A DNA stretch of 64,000 nucleotides from Rhodopseudomonas sp. BAL398 (GTDB lineage: Bacteria; Pseudomonadota; Alphaproteobacteria; Rhizobiales; Xanthobacteraceae). Both the position numbers and the translations under genes were made by a program. The stretch covers positions 186,001 to 250,000 of the forward strand of contig NZ_CP133111.1 in assembly GCF_033001325.1 (NCBI RefSeq), read 5' to 3'. A model generated the notes under the pieces. The model was given only the letters and a program-made list of their open reading frames with translations, was not told the origin of the DNA and searched no databases. Every line of letters starts with the position of its first letter. Positions within the stretch are counted from its first letter, which is position 1. This document shows, one piece after another, positions 1 through 10,044 of the stretch.

Positions 1-2870
1 GCCAGGCCCCCAGCACGGTGAATTTCCTGGTCGATCTCAATGCCCGATTGCGCGACCGGATTCGCTACATCATCCGGATGGAGCCCGGCATCCAGACCCC
101 CGAAGAGACGCTGGCCTCGGGCGCGGGATCGTGCCGCGATTCGGCCTGGCTCCTGATCCAGACGCTGCGCCATCTCGGCCTCGCGGCGCGCTTCGTCTCC
201 GGCTATCTGATCCAGCTGCGCCCCGATATCGCGCCGGTCGACGGCCGGGTCGAGGTCGAGAACGATTTCACCGATCTGCACGCCTGGGCCGAGGCCTATA
301 TTCCCGGCGCCGGCTGGATCGGCTTCGACGTCACCTCCGGCATGCTGACCGGCGAGGGTCATATCCCGGTCGCCGCCACGCCGCATTACCGCTCCGCGGC
401 GCCGATCTCCGGCGCGGTCGGTTTCGCCGAGGTCGACTTCGCCTTCGAGATGAATGTGCGGCGGATTCGCGAGGCGCCGCGCATCACCAAGCCGTTCTCC
501 GACGCCTCCTGGGCGCGGCTCGATGCGCTGGGCGAACAGGTCGACGCTGATCTAAAAGCCCATGACGTGCGGCTCACCATGGGCGGCGAGCCGACCTTCG
601 TGTCGATCGACGATCTCGAATCGCCAGAATGGAACATCGCCGCGGTGGGCCCGACCAAGCGCGGCCTTGCCGACGATCTGATCCGGCGCATGCAGAAGCG
701 CTTCGCGCCCGGCGGGTTGCTGCATTTCGGCCAGGGCAAATGGTATCCCGGCGAAAGCCTGCCGCGTTGGGCCTTCGGCCTGTATTGGCGCAAGGACGGC
801 GTGCCGATCTGGAAGAACCCGGCGCTGATCGCCCGGATGGAGGGCGAGCGCCCGGTCAAGATCGACGAGGCCGAGCGCTTCGCCGCAGGCACCGCCAAGC
901 GGCTCGGAATCGGCACCGACTATGTGCTGCCGGCATTCGAGGACCCCGGCCACTGGCTGCAGAAGGAAGCCGGTCTGCCCGACAATGTCGATCCGACCGA
1001 CAGCAAATTGGCCGATCCGGAAGAGCGCGCCCGGATGGCGCGGGTGTTCGATTCCGGCCTCAACGTGCCGAAAGGCTTCGTGCTGCCGATCCAGCGCTGG
1101 AACGCCGAAGCCGATCGTTGGCGCAGCGAGCGCTGGAAATTCCGCCGCGGCAATCTGTTTCTGACCCCCGGCGATTCTCCGCTCGGGCTGCGGTTGCCGA
1201 TCGCCTCGCTGCCGCATATCGAGCCCGAAGACTATCCCTACATCGTCGAGCAGGATCCGATGGAGCCGCGCGAGCCGCTGCCGGACGAGGAGGGGACGGA
1301 GCGCGAAGCTGCGTCGCCACGGCAGCCGCGCGAGAAGACCGCGCGCCGTGCCGCCCCGGTGCGCACAGCGATGTCGATCGAGGTCCGCGACGGCATTCTG
1401 TGCGCCTTCATGCCGCCGGTGGAAAAGCTCGAGGACTATCTCGAACTGGTTTCGGCGGTGGAGGCCACCGCCGAAGAGATGCAGATGCTGGTGCACATCG
1501 AGGGCTATCCGCCACCATTCGATCCGCGCGTCGAAGTCATCAAAGTGACGCCCGATCCCGGCGTCATCGAGGTCAACATCCACCCGGCGCAGACCTGGCG
1601 CGAGGCGGTGACCACGACTTTCGGCCTCTATGAGGAAGCCGCCCAGGTCCGGCTTGGCGCCAATCGTTTTCTGGTCGACGGCCGGCACACCGGCACTGGC
1701 GGCGGCAATCATGTCGTGGTCGGCGGCGCCAAGCCCGAAGATTCGCCGTTCCTGCGCCGGCCCGATCTGTTGAAGAGCCTGGTGCTGTATTGGCAGCGCC
1801 ATCCGTCGCTGTCCTACATGTTCTCCGGCATGTTCATCGGCCCGACCAGCCAGGCGCCGCGGATCGACGAGGCCCGCCATGACGGGTTGTACGAATTGGA
1901 GATCGCGCTGGCGCATGTGCCCAAGCCCGGCACCCCGGCGCCGCTATGGCTGGTCGACCGCCTGTTTCGCAACATCCTGGTCGATATCACCGGCAATACC
2001 CATCGGGCCGAAATCTGCATCGACAAGATGTACTCGCCCGACGGCGCCACCGGCCGGCTCGGCCTGGTCGAGTTTCGCGCGCTGGAAATGCCGCCGGACC
2101 CGCGCATGAGTCTGGCGCAGCAATTACTGATCCGGGCGCTGATCGCCAAGATGTGGCGCGAGCCGCAGGACGGCAAATTCGTGCGCTGGGGCACCACGCT
2201 GCACGACCGCTTCATGCTGCCGTTCTTTCTGTGGGAGGATTTTCGGGGCGTGCTCGCCGAGCTCGGCGATTCCGGCTATCCGTTCTCGCCGGAATGGTTC
2301 GAGGCCCAGCTCGAATTCCGCTTCCCGGTGTTCGGCAGCGTCCATCATGGCGGCGTCACCCTGGAAGTGCGGCAGGCGCTGGAGCCGTGGCATGTGATGG
2401 GCGAGGAAGGCTCGGCCGGCGGCACCGTGCGCTATGTCGATTCCTCGGTGGAGCGCTTGCAGCTGAAAGCCGAGGGCTTTGTCGAGGGCCGCCATGTCAT
2501 CACCTGCAACGGCCGCGCGCTGCCGATGACGCCGACCGGGCGCTCCGGCGAAGCGGTCGGCGCGGTGCGATTCAAGGCCTGGCAGCCGGCCTCGGGGCTG
2601 CATCCGACGATTCCGGTGCATGCGCCGCTGGTGTTCGACATCGTCGATCGCTGGAATGGCCGTTCCTTGGGCGGCTGCGTCTATCACGTCGCCCATCCGG
2701 GCGGGCGCTCCTATGAGACCAAGCCGGTCAATTCCTACGAGGCCGAAGCCCGCCGGCTGGCGCGCTTCCAGGATCACGGCCACACCCCGGGCTGGATCGA
2801 TCCGCGGCGCGAAGAACGGTCGCTGGAATTCCCCCTGACCCTCGATCTGCGATTGCCGCTGCCGCACTGA
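1..2870 (+). CDS. Transglutaminase-like / DUF2126 protein (5' truncated by window edge)
   Basis: The reading frame is open from the window edge to the stop at 2868-2870, so the N-terminus lies outside; the first internal start-like codon (GTG at 18) is not claimed as the real start. About 950 residues are visible. A transglutaminase-like core is seen: Cys in GSCRDSAW (codon 132-134), His in DLHAWAEAY (279-281) and Asp in [10 protein letters not shown] (327-329) form the expected triad. The rest matches the long DUF2126 region that accompanies ATP-grasp/alpha-E genes. In the systems described by Iyer and Aravind these proteins are thought to act on peptide or isopeptide bonds with circularly permuted ATP-grasp ligases; the substrate is unknown. 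It shares strand and theme with 5299-8672 but is separated from them by a GT39-like gene and a repeat-bearing gap. Confidence 0.85.
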   Translation, partial: QAPSTVNFLVDLNARLRDRIRYIIRMEPGIQTPEETLASGAGSCRDSAWLLIQTLRHLGLAARFVSGYLIQLRPDIAPVDGRVEVENDFTDLHAWAEAYIPGAGWIGFDVTSGMLTGEGHIPVAATPHYRSAAPISGAVGFAEVDFAFEMNVRRIREAPRITKPFSDASWARLDALGEQVDADLKAHDVRLTMGGEPTFVSIDDLESPEWNIAAVGPTKRGLADDLIRRMQKRFAPGGLLHFGQGKWYPGESLPRWAFGLYWRKDGVPIWKNPALIARMEGERPVKIDEAERFAAGTAKRLGIGTDYVLPAFEDPGHWLQKEAGLPDNVDPTDSKLADPEERARMARVFDSGLNVPKGFVLPIQRWNAEADRWRSERWKFRRGNLFLTPGDSPLGLRLPIASLPHIEPEDYPYIVEQDPMEPREPLPDEEGTEREAASPRQPREKTARRAAPVRTAMSIEVRDGILCAFMPPVEKLEDYLELVSAVEATAEEMQMLVHIEGYPPPFDPRVEVIKVTPDPGVIEVNIHPAQTWREAVTTTFGLYEEAAQVRLGANRFLVDGRHTGTGGGNHVVVGGAKPEDSPFLRRPDLLKSLVLYWQRHPSLSYMFSGMFIGPTSQAPRIDEARHDGLYELEIALAHVPKPGTPAPLWLVDRLFRNILVDITGNTHRAEICIDKMYSPDGATGRLGLVEFRALEMPPDPRMSLAQQLLIRALIAKMWREPQDGKFVRWGTTLHDRFMLPFFLWEDFRGVLAELGDSGYPFSPEWFEAQLEFRFPVFGSVHHGGVTLEVRQALEPWHVMGEEGSAGGTVRYVDSSVERLQLKAEGFVEGRHVITCNGRALPMTPTGRSGEAVGAVRFKAWQPASGLHPTIPVHAPLVFDIVDRWNGRSLGGCVYHVAHPGGRSYETKPVNSYEAEARRLARFQDHGHTPGWIDPRREERSLEFPLTLDLRLPLPH

Positions 2871-2880
2871 GCGGATGTGA

Positions 2881-2929
2881 GAGCATGATCCCGAAAAGTG
2901 GATCCCGGTTTTCGGAAAAGATCATGCTC
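2881..2929. repeat. Long two-stem palindromic repeat
   Basis: The outer arms GAGCATGATC and GATCATGCTC are perfect 10-bp complements. An inner stem CCGAAAA/TTTTCGG lies between them. It starts 11 bp after the DUF2126 stop. The sequence resembles a dispersed intergenic repeat common in Rhodopseudomonas, Bradyrhizobium and Nitrobacter (from memory). In RNA it would fold into a strong hairpin and could act as a 3' end or processing site. Confidence 0.8.
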
Positions 2930-2942
2930 AAACAACAAACTA

Positions 2943-2979
2943 GAGCGGGATGACGATTCGAAGATAAGTCATCCTGCTC
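2943..2979. repeat. Second hairpin repeat next to the first
   Basis: A 12-bp stem, GAGCGGGATGAC against GTCATCCTGCTC with one mismatch, encloses a 13-nt loop. It sits 13 bp after the preceding hairpin, so the two look like one composite repeat unit. Confidence 0.7.
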
Positions 2980-3338
2980 GAGCGGCGAGGTGGTTGCCGC
3001 GCAGCAGGCTGGTGAGCGCATCCAATTCGGTCACGAACAGGATCGCCGGCGGTTGCCGGGTCGCTTGCACGTCGCGGCCAGCGCGGCGCCAACTCCGCGA
3101 CAGGCGGGATTCGCTTCAACGCAAATATCGTCGGATTCACTGATCAGCGCCGCGCGTCGGTGAAGATCGTATCCAGGTTATGTCCAGGTTTGATGGACTG
3201 CCCCCGACGCGAAGCGCGGGGCAACTGGAATTGATACTTTGCTACGCGTGGCCGGAACAATTCGTCTTGCACCCCTTATCCTTTGAAGCTATTGGCCCCT
3301 GCGCGTGCCGCAGCCGACAAGGATAGGCACTGGGGGAG
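2980..3338. other. Intergenic remainder upstream of the GT39-like gene
   Basis: No supported gene. A short minus-strand stretch (about 2945-3110) reads as plausible peptide in one frame but has no start and is stopped upstream, so it could be a decayed gene end. No clear promoter was recognised. The last 100 bp are less G+C-rich than the neighbouring genes. Confidence 0.5.
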
Positions 3339-4943
3339 TTGAGTTTGTCTATTGTAGCGCGTGTGGTGAGGTTCTCGGGCCGATGGCAGGCATCAATTGT
3401 AAAGCTCGCTACGGATGCCAGCGTTTGCCGCGGTTTTGTGTTGGGGTTCATCACGGTTCATGTGCTGTTGTGGACCGTCATTCTGACGCTGCTCAAGGCG
3501 GCGCAGGACATTCACTTTGACGTAGCTGAAGCCTTTGGATGGGGGCAAAGCTATTTGTTCGGCTACGGCAAGCACCCCCCGCTCTCGGGCTGGGTCGCGG
3601 GCCTGTGGTTTTCTGTTTTCCCGACCGAGGATTGGGCCACCTACGCGCTGGCGATGACCGTCGTCGGCGTGGGGATGCTGATCTGCTGGATGATCGCATT
3701 GAGGGTGGTGGATCGCCGCCGCGCCTTTTTCGTTGTTGTCATGCTTGCCCTGTATCCAGTCTTCAATTTCAAAGGCTTCAAATACAATCCCGACCTGCTT
3801 CAACTGGTCACGCTTCCGCTCTTGGTATTGGCTTATCTGGATGCGTTCGACAAACGCACGGTGCGTTCGGGTGTCTGGCTCGGCATCGCCGCGGCTCTTG
3901 CGTTGCTGACGAAATACTGGGCGCTCACCATGATCGGCGCGATCGGAATCGCAGCGCTGGTTCACCCTGCCCGAATGGCGTTTCTTCGGTCTCCGGCGCC
4001 TTGGGTCGCCATCGTTGCAACGGCCATCGCCATGGTGCCGCACGCGATCTGGCTTGTGCGCGTCGACTTCCTTCCGCTGTCCTATGCGGAAGATACTTAT
4101 GCGCTATCCACCCGCGCTGTAGCGTTGCGGTATGTTCGTGGATATGTTGCGCACAATCTTGCCCTTCTGGCGGTGCCCCTGGTTCTATCGGCCGTGGTGC
4201 TGGCGTGGGGGCGGTGGCGCTGCGTGTTTGTTGCTGATCCAATTGCTCTTGGTGGAGGACAGGCGCGGCCCGACATGCTACGGGCGCAGGCAATCAATGT
4301 CTGGATCATTCAGGCGGTGGTTGCGATCGGCCCCGTGCTCGGGGCGATGGCTTTCACTGTCCATATCAAGACCGATTGGGGAATCTCGCTGTTTTTCCTG
4401 GTGCCGTTGTGCGTGACGGCGATTCCGGCATTGCGGATTCAGCAAATTGCGCTGCCGAGAATTCTATTGATCTGGCTGACGATATCGCTGTTGCTGCTGG
4501 CGGTTTCGCCGCTGATAGCGACCTACACGATGCAGCGGAATTCGGCCGCCGATTATAGAACCGGAGCCCGCTCGGAACTCGCCCGTGACCTGACCGCCGC
4601 GTGGCACAGGCGTTTCCATCGCCGTTGGTCGATTGTCGTTGGCATGACCGAAATCGGCCAGCCTATGACTTTCTACAGCCCCGATCATCCCGTCACGCTT
4701 TGTCCGAACGAAAAATGGCCGTCCGGCCTCGCGTCGCCGGTCGCCGCAAAGGCCCTCGGCTTTGTCGGGATTTGTGACCCGAACGACTATCGTTTTCAGA
4801 GTTGCGAGGCATGGATGCGATCCCATGCCTCCGGCGCCGAGCATATTGTGATGCCCACCCATCGGGTCTTTCGCGGGCGAGCCGGTCCGCGAACCGACTG
4901 GAGTGTGTACTTCGTGACCCCGCAAACCGCTGATTCGCGATAA
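3339..4943 (+). CDS. GT39-like membrane glycosyltransferase (ArnT/PMT type)
   Basis: About 534 residues with many hydrophobic segments. The first extracytoplasmic loop carries an acidic residue and the GYGKHPPLSGW stretch typical of GT39 (dolichyl- or undecaprenyl-phosphate-sugar using) transferases, followed by a soluble C-terminal tail from about residue 405. It probably transfers a sugar from a polyprenyl carrier at the periplasmic face; donor and acceptor cannot be told. The start is uncertain: TTG at 3339 or 3345 after GGGGGAG, or an ATG at 3384. Codon choice is visibly less G+C-rich than the flanking genes, and the gene separates two parts of an otherwise coherent cluster, which suggests later insertion. 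Confidence 0.75.
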   Translation: MSLSIVARVVRFSGRWQASIVKLATDASVCRGFVLGFITVHVLLWTVILTLLKAAQDIHFDVAEAFGWGQSYLFGYGKHPPLSGWVAGLWFSVFPTEDWATYALAMTVVGVGMLICWMIALRVVDRRRAFFVVVMLALYPVFNFKGFKYNPDLLQLVTLPLLVLAYLDAFDKRTVRSGVWLGIAAALALLTKYWALTMIGAIGIAALVHPARMAFLRSPAPWVAIVATAIAMVPHAIWLVRVDFLPLSYAEDTYALSTRAVALRYVRGYVAHNLALLAVPLVLSAVVLAWGRWRCVFVADPIALGGGQARPDMLRAQAINVWIIQAVVAIGPVLGAMAFTVHIKTDWGISLFFLVPLCVTAIPALRIQQIALPRILLIWLTISLLLLAVSPLIATYTMQRNSAADYRTGARSELARDLTAAWHRRFHRRWSIVVGMTEIGQPMTFYSPDHPVTLCPNEKWPSGLASPVAAKALGFVGICDPNDYRFQSCEAWMRSHASGAEHIVMPTHRVFRGRAGPRTDWSVYFVTPQTADSR

Positions 4944-5298
4944 GGCCTCGCAAGGCGCCAGAGCGTCTTGAATTGCCGGTTGAACTCGATTGCGGACATC
5001 GGCGGCCGTGCCGATCCAAGCCTTGGGGCGTCCGGGGACGTCGGGCCTGCCATCGCCTCGCTCCGCTCCGACCCGGAACCTGGCGACTCCGGCCAAAATG
5101 GCCCGGTTTGACGCACGCAAGCGCTGTCAAGCGACGCGCGCAAATCGCGCGCATGATTTGGTGCGGGGATATCGCCGCCAAGGCGCTCACGTTTGCACGC
5201 AGCATGGGCTAGGGTGGCCGCGGATGTTCTGCTCCGGCAACGACGCTGGGGAGAAGCTCTGAATCACCGCATCATCGGAATTTTCGGGAGACCACTTC
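4944..5298. other. Intergenic region before the ATP-grasp gene
   Basis: 355 bp with no supported gene. It has a small GC palindrome (GCGCG-caaat-CGCGC near 5140-5155). A good ribosome binding site, GGGAG at 5286-5290, stands 8 nt before the next ATG. Nothing else was recognised. Confidence 0.5.
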
Positions 5299-7797
5299 AT
5301 GGCGGGAGACGCCGGCAGCAAGCTTCGTCCACGCGACCGCAAGGTGGCGCAGTGGACGCGCGATTATGTCCGGCTGCCTGGGATTCCCGACGAATTCATC
5401 GGCGCCGATGGCGCCCCGCGCGAGGTCTGGGCCCGATTTTTCGAGGCCTTCGCGGCGTTGACCCCGATCGAGGTCGAGCGCCGGTTCGGTACCGCCGACC
5501 GGCATCTGCGCGAGGCCGGCGTGACCTATCGGGCGCCCGGCGAATCGACCGACCGCGCCTGGGCGCTGAGCCATGTGCCATTGCTGATCGACGCCACCGA
5601 ATGGCAACATATCGCCGCGGGCATTTCGCAGCGCGCGACCCTGCTCGAGGAGGTTCTGACCGATCTCTACGGCGCCGGCCGGCTGGTGGCGGAAGGCGCG
5701 GTGCCGGCGGCGGCGATCGCCGGCAGCGCCGAATATCTGCGCGCGGTCCGCGGCGTCAAACCGCCGGGGGGGCGCTATCTCAGCCTCTATGCCGCCGATA
5801 TCGGCCGCGGCCCGGACGGGCGCTGGTGGGTGCTCGGCGACCGCACCCAGTCGCCGTCCGGCGCGGGCTATGCGCTGGAGAACCGGCTGGTGCTGTCGCG
5901 CGCCTTCACCGACCTCTATAAATCGATGAATATCGAACGGGTGGCGCCGTTCTTCGAGGCGTTCCGCGATAGTCTGCGCGCCAGCGCCGACCGCGACGAG
6001 CCGCGGATCGGGGTGCTGACGCCGGGCTCGTTCAGCGAGACCTATTTCGAGCACGCCACCTTGGCGCGCTATCTCGGCTTCCTGCTGGTCGAAGGCGACG
6101 ACCTCGCGGTCCAGGGCGATCGCGTCCATATCCGCACCGTGGCGGGTCTGAAGCGGCTCGACGTGCTGTTGCGGCGGGTGGATTCCAACTCGCTCGATCC
6201 GCTCGAACTCGACGCCTCATCGCAGCTCGGCGTGCCGGGCCTGATCGACGTGCTGCGCAAGAACGGCGTGGTGATCGCCAACATGCCGGGCTCGGGCGTG
6301 ATCGAGGCCCGGGCGCTGCTGGGCTTTCTGCCCAATCTCAGTCGCCGGCTGCTCGGCGAGGACCTGATGATGCCGCATATCGCCACCTGGTGGTGCGGCC
6401 AGCCGGCCGCCCGCGAAGAGGTGCTCGACCGGCTCGACCATTTCGCGATCGAAGGCGCCTATGGCGGCGGCGTGCCAGGGTTTCCCGGCCGCGGTCCGGT
6501 GCTGGCGGCGGATCTGTCGCCGAGCGAGCGCGACCGGTTGCGCAGCGGAATCGTCAATCGCGGCATCGATTATGTCGGCCAGGAACTGGTGCGGCTGTCG
6601 ACCACGCCGGTATGGGACAATGGCGCGCTGGCGCCGCGGCCGTTCGTGCTGCGGGTGTTCGCGGCCGCCACCGAAGATGGCTGGACCATCATGCCGGGCG
6701 GGTTCTGCCGGATCGCCGAACGGCTGGATTCGCGGGCGGTATCGATGGGGCAGGGCGCACGCGCCGCCGATGTCTGGGTGGTCTCCGACAAGGCGGTCTC
6801 GACCGCCTCGCTGCTGCCCGCGGTGGACACGGTGCGGATCCGGCGCATCGCCGGCTGGGTGCCGAGCCGCGCCGCCGACAATCTGTTCTGGCTCGGCCGC
6901 TATCTCGAGCGCGCCGAGGCGACGCTGCGGCTGGTGCGGGCGCTCAGCGTGCCGCTGCGCGATCCCGGCAAGGGGCTGCTGCATCACCAGTCGATCGAGC
7001 GCATCCAGCGGCTGCTGATCACCTGGGGCGCGACCTCGCTGGGATCGCGGGCGCGGCCGGCCCGCATCGCGATCGACGCGCTGCAGGGCGAAGAGGATTT
7101 CGGCTCGGCGCTGTCGCTGCTGCGCGCGGCGCAGCGCACCGCGACCTCGCTGCGCGAGCGGCTGTCGCCGGATGCCTGGCAGGTCGTCACCCAGATGTCC
7201 GAGCAGCTCGAGCGCAAGGTCGACGACGAAGACGGCGTCGTCAGCGCCGCCGAGCTGACGCTGCAGGAGCTGGCGAGCTTCTCCGGCCTCGCCCAGGAAA
7301 ACATGAACCGCGCCGCCGGCTGGCGCTTTCTCAAAATGGGCCGCCGCGTCGAGCGCGCCATCAACACCACGCGCTTTGCCCGTCAGTTCGCGCCGGATGA
7401 CGCCAGCGGCGAGGATCTCGACATCCTGCTGACGCTGGGGGATTGTCAGATCACCTATCGCTCGCGCTATCTGCTCGGCCCGCTGCTGTCGCCGGTGCGC
7501 GACCTGATCGTGCTCGATCCGTACAATCCGCGCTCGGTGGCGTTTCAGGTCCAGGAGCTCAACGACCATATCGGCAATCTGCCGGCCTTGAAGGAGGATG
7601 GTTTGATGGAGCGCCCGCAACGGCTGGCGGTCGCCCTGCAGGCGATGCTGACCACCGCCGAGGCCGCCGCGCTCGACGCCAAATTGCTGTTCGCCATGGA
7701 GCAGGATCTGCTGACCCTCGCCGAGGCGATCGGCGCGCATTACTTCCCGCACGGGGCGAGTGCGATGCGGCCCGAAAAGCTGATGGGGCTTGCGTGA
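5299..7797 (+). CDS. Circularly permuted ATP-grasp fused to alpha-E domain
   Basis: 832 residues. The first roughly 470 match the circularly permuted type-2 ATP-grasp family (formerly DUF404/DUF407), which would form an amide or peptide-like bond with ATP. From about residue 515 the alpha-E (DUF403) domain begins with SRAADNLFWLGRYLERAE, the usual opening of that helical family. These two domains are encoded separately in many genomes and fused here. ATG 5299 has GGGAG 8 nt upstream. The stop overlaps the GTG start of the next transglutaminase gene, implying translational coupling. With the transglutaminases it forms the amidoligase module proposed to make or modify a peptide; no substrate is known from the sequence. 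Confidence 0.88.
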   Translation: MAGDAGSKLRPRDRKVAQWTRDYVRLPGIPDEFIGADGAPREVWARFFEAFAALTPIEVERRFGTADRHLREAGVTYRAPGESTDRAWALSHVPLLIDATEWQHIAAGISQRATLLEEVLTDLYGAGRLVAEGAVPAAAIAGSAEYLRAVRGVKPPGGRYLSLYAADIGRGPDGRWWVLGDRTQSPSGAGYALENRLVLSRAFTDLYKSMNIERVAPFFEAFRDSLRASADRDEPRIGVLTPGSFSETYFEHATLARYLGFLLVEGDDLAVQGDRVHIRTVAGLKRLDVLLRRVDSNSLDPLELDASSQLGVPGLIDVLRKNGVVIANMPGSGVIEARALLGFLPNLSRRLLGEDLMMPHIATWWCGQPAAREEVLDRLDHFAIEGAYGGGVPGFPGRGPVLAADLSPSERDRLRSGIVNRGIDYVGQELVRLSTTPVWDNGALAPRPFVLRVFAAATEDGWTIMPGGFCRIAERLDSRAVSMGQGARAADVWVVSDKAVSTASLLPAVDTVRIRRIAGWVPSRAADNLFWLGRYLERAEATLRLVRALSVPLRDPGKGLLHHQSIERIQRLLITWGATSLGSRARPARIAIDALQGEEDFGSALSLLRAAQRTATSLRERLSPDAWQVVTQMSEQLERKVDDEDGVVSAAELTLQELASFSGLAQENMNRAAGWRFLKMGRRVERAINTTRFARQFAPDDASGEDLDILLTLGDCQITYRSRYLLGPLLSPVRDLIVLDPYNPRSVAFQVQELNDHIGNLPALKEDGLMERPQRLAVALQAMLTTAEAAALDAKLLFAMEQDLLTLAEAIGAHYFPHGASAMRPEKLMGLA

Positions 7798-8672
7798 TCT
7801 ACGATATCCGCCACGTCACGACCTACAGCTACAGCAGCTCGGTCAGTTTCGCGCGTTGCTCGCTGCGGCTGAAGCCGGTGAGCGATTCCGGCCAGCAACT
7901 GATCTCGTACAGCGTCGAGATCAAGCCGCGTCCGGCGAGCCGGACCTCGCGGCTGGATTATTTCGGCACCGATACCGAAAGCATCGTGATCGAGGCCCCG
8001 CACCGGCTGCTGCGGATCGACGCCCGCTCGCGCGTCGAGGTCAGCCGCCGGGCGCCGGCGCGCGACGGCGGCAGCCCGGCATGGGAAAGCGTGCGCGAGG
8101 CGGCCTTCGATTCCTCTAGTCTTAGCGCCGACGCGCCGATCGGCTATGTGTTCGAAAGTCCGCTGGTGCCGATCCAGGAGCCGGTGACGCGCTATGCCGC
8201 GCAGAGTTTTGCGTCGGCGCGCGGCATACTGGCCGGCTCGGTCGATCTGATGCACCGCGTCCACACCGAATTCAAATATGATTCCAAGGCGACGCAGATC
8301 TCCACCCCGCTCGCGGAGGTGTTCGAGAAGCGCCATGGCGTGTGTCAGGATTTCGCCCATGTGATGATCGCCGGGCTGCGCGGCCTCGGACTGCCGGCGG
8401 CCTATGTCAGCGGCTATCTGCGCACCTATCCGCCGCCGGGCAAGCCGCGGCTGCAGGGCGCCGACGCCACCCATGCCTGGGTCGCGGTGTGGTGCGGCAA
8501 TGAGACCGGCTGGATCGGATTCGATCCCACCAACGACATTCTGGTCGAGACCGATCATATCGTGCTGGCGATGGGACGGGATTTCTCCGATGTGTCGCCG
8601 GTCGACGGTGTCATCGTCGGCTCGCGCAGGCAGAAGCTCGGCGTCGCGGTGGACGTCGTGCCGGTCGAATGA
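7794..8672 (+). CDS. Transglutaminase-like protease/amidase of the amidoligase cluster
   Basis: 292 residues from GTG 7794, which overlaps the upstream stop by 4 nt (GTGA). The N-terminus (IYDIRHVTTYSYSSSV) matches the bacterial transglutaminase N-terminal beta domain. The papain-like core follows, with Cys184 in GVCQDFAH, His in ATHAWVAVW and Asp in GWIGFDPTND. Such proteins are expected to cleave or exchange amide bonds and accompany ATP-grasp/alpha-E genes. In many relatives an Anbu proteasome-like peptidase gene is next; here the next gene is a flavoprotein starting inside this stop codon. Confidence 0.88.
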   Translation: MIYDIRHVTTYSYSSSVSFARCSLRLKPVSDSGQQLISYSVEIKPRPASRTSRLDYFGTDTESIVIEAPHRLLRIDARSRVEVSRRAPARDGGSPAWESVREAAFDSSSLSADAPIGYVFESPLVPIQEPVTRYAAQSFASARGILAGSVDLMHRVHTEFKYDSKATQISTPLAEVFEKRHGVCQDFAHVMIAGLRGLGLPAAYVSGYLRTYPPPGKPRLQGADATHAWVAVWCGNETGWIGFDPTNDILVETDHIVLAMGRDFSDVSPVDGVIVGSRRQKLGVAVDVVPVE

Positions 8673-9856
8673 GCAAGCCGAACGCCTATGACGTCATCGT
8701 GCTCGGTGCCGGCGCCGCCGGGCTGATGTGCGCCGGCGCAGCCGCCAAGCGCGGCCGCTCGGTGCTGGTGATCGAGCAGGCCAACGCGCCCGGCGAAAAG
8801 ATCCGCATTTCCGGCGGAGGGCGCTGCAATTTCACCAATCTGCACACCACGCCGGCGAATTTCCTGTCACAGAATCCGCGGTTCTGCGTCTCGGCGCTGG
8901 CCGGCTATACCCAGCGCGATTTCATCGCGCTGGTGGACAAATACGCCATCGCCTATCACGAAAAGACCAGGGGCCAGCTGTTTTGCGACGGCTCGGCGCG
9001 GCAGATCGTCGACCTGCTGATGCAGGAATGCCGGGCCGGCAATGTCCAGTTACGGTTCGGGCTGCGCAGTCCGGCGATCGCCCGCGATGCCGATGGTTTC
9101 GTTCTGACCAGCGAGCAAAGCGTGTATCGCTGCCGCTCGCTGGTGGTCGCCACCGGCGGGCCGTCGATTCCAAAAATGGGCGCCAGCGGCTTCGGCTACA
9201 AGGTGGCGGAGCAGTTCGGCCTCACAATCGTGCCGCCGCGCGCCGCGCTGGTGCCGCTGACCTTCGCCCCGGACCTCTTGCCGCAATTCGCCGAATTGTC
9301 CGGGATCGCGGTCGACGCGGTTGTCAGCTGCGGCAAGGTCTCTTTCGACGAGGCGCTGCTGTTCACCCATCGCGGGTTGAGCGGTCCGGCAATCCTGCAG
9401 ATCTCGTCCTATTGGCGCGAGGGCGCCGACATCGTCCTCGACATGGCGCCCTCGGTCGATGTGCTGGCCAGGCTGAAACAGTTGCGCCGCGAGCATCCCC
9501 GGCAGGAGCCCGCGACCGCGCTCGCCGACTTCCTGCCCAAGCGGCTGGCGCAGGCGATCGCCGACCGCGTTGCGGGACCGGTCCGGATCGCCGACGCCTC
9601 CGACAAATTGTTGCAGACGATCGCCGCGGCAGTGAAGGCGTGGCGGCTTCGGCCCAACGGCACCGAAGGATTCCGCACCGCCGAAGTCACCCTCGGCGGC
9701 ATCGATACCAGTCAGTTGTCGTCGAAGACGCTGGAGTGCAAATCGGTGCCCGGCCTGTATTTCATCGGCGAAGTCGTCGACGTGACCGGTCACCTCGGCG
9801 GCTTCAATTTTCAATGGGCGTGGTCGTCCGGCTATGCTGCGGCGCAACGCGCATAG
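8669..9856 (+). CDS. HI0933/BaiN-family flavoprotein (NAD(P)/FAD oxidoreductase)
   Basis: 395 residues starting at ATG 8669, overlapping the preceding stop as ATGA. The N-terminus has a dinucleotide-binding motif, VIVLGAGAAGLMCAG, followed by the family signature ISGGGRCNFTN. The C-terminus ends with GYAAAQRA after GLYFIGEVVDVTG, the usual FAD-contact region. Members of this family are cytosolic flavoproteins of mostly unknown substrate; BaiN acts in bile-acid reduction in gut clostridia, which is not expected here. Coupling to the transglutaminase suggests co-expression, but no functional link is established. Confidence 0.85.
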   Translation: MSKPNAYDVIVLGAGAAGLMCAGAAAKRGRSVLVIEQANAPGEKIRISGGGRCNFTNLHTTPANFLSQNPRFCVSALAGYTQRDFIALVDKYAIAYHEKTRGQLFCDGSARQIVDLLMQECRAGNVQLRFGLRSPAIARDADGFVLTSEQSVYRCRSLVVATGGPSIPKMGASGFGYKVAEQFGLTIVPPRAALVPLTFAPDLLPQFAELSGIAVDAVVSCGKVSFDEALLFTHRGLSGPAILQISSYWREGADIVLDMAPSVDVLARLKQLRREHPRQEPATALADFLPKRLAQAIADRVAGPVRIADASDKLLQTIAAAVKAWRLRPNGTEGFRTAEVTLGGIDTSQLSSKTLECKSVPGLYFIGEVVDVTGHLGGFNFQWAWSSGYAAAQRA

Positions 9857-10044
9857 TCAGCGATTAGCAGTTAGTTGACTTGGCGACGCGCCTTAGCGGC
9901 TGGCCGCCTCAGTTAATTACCAGCGACGCCATGTCTTCGTAGAAACCCCAGGTTGAATTTTAACCGAAGTTTGGTGTTTCGCTGTGCATGATAATCGGGT
10001 CGGTGGCCGTTCGGCCGCGCATCCCTAGAATTGGAGAATTGCCA

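Noticed and set aside
2940-3140. Small minus-strand gene or pseudogene
   Set aside because: One frame gives a plausible peptide end, but there is no start, it is stopped upstream, and it overlaps a repeat.
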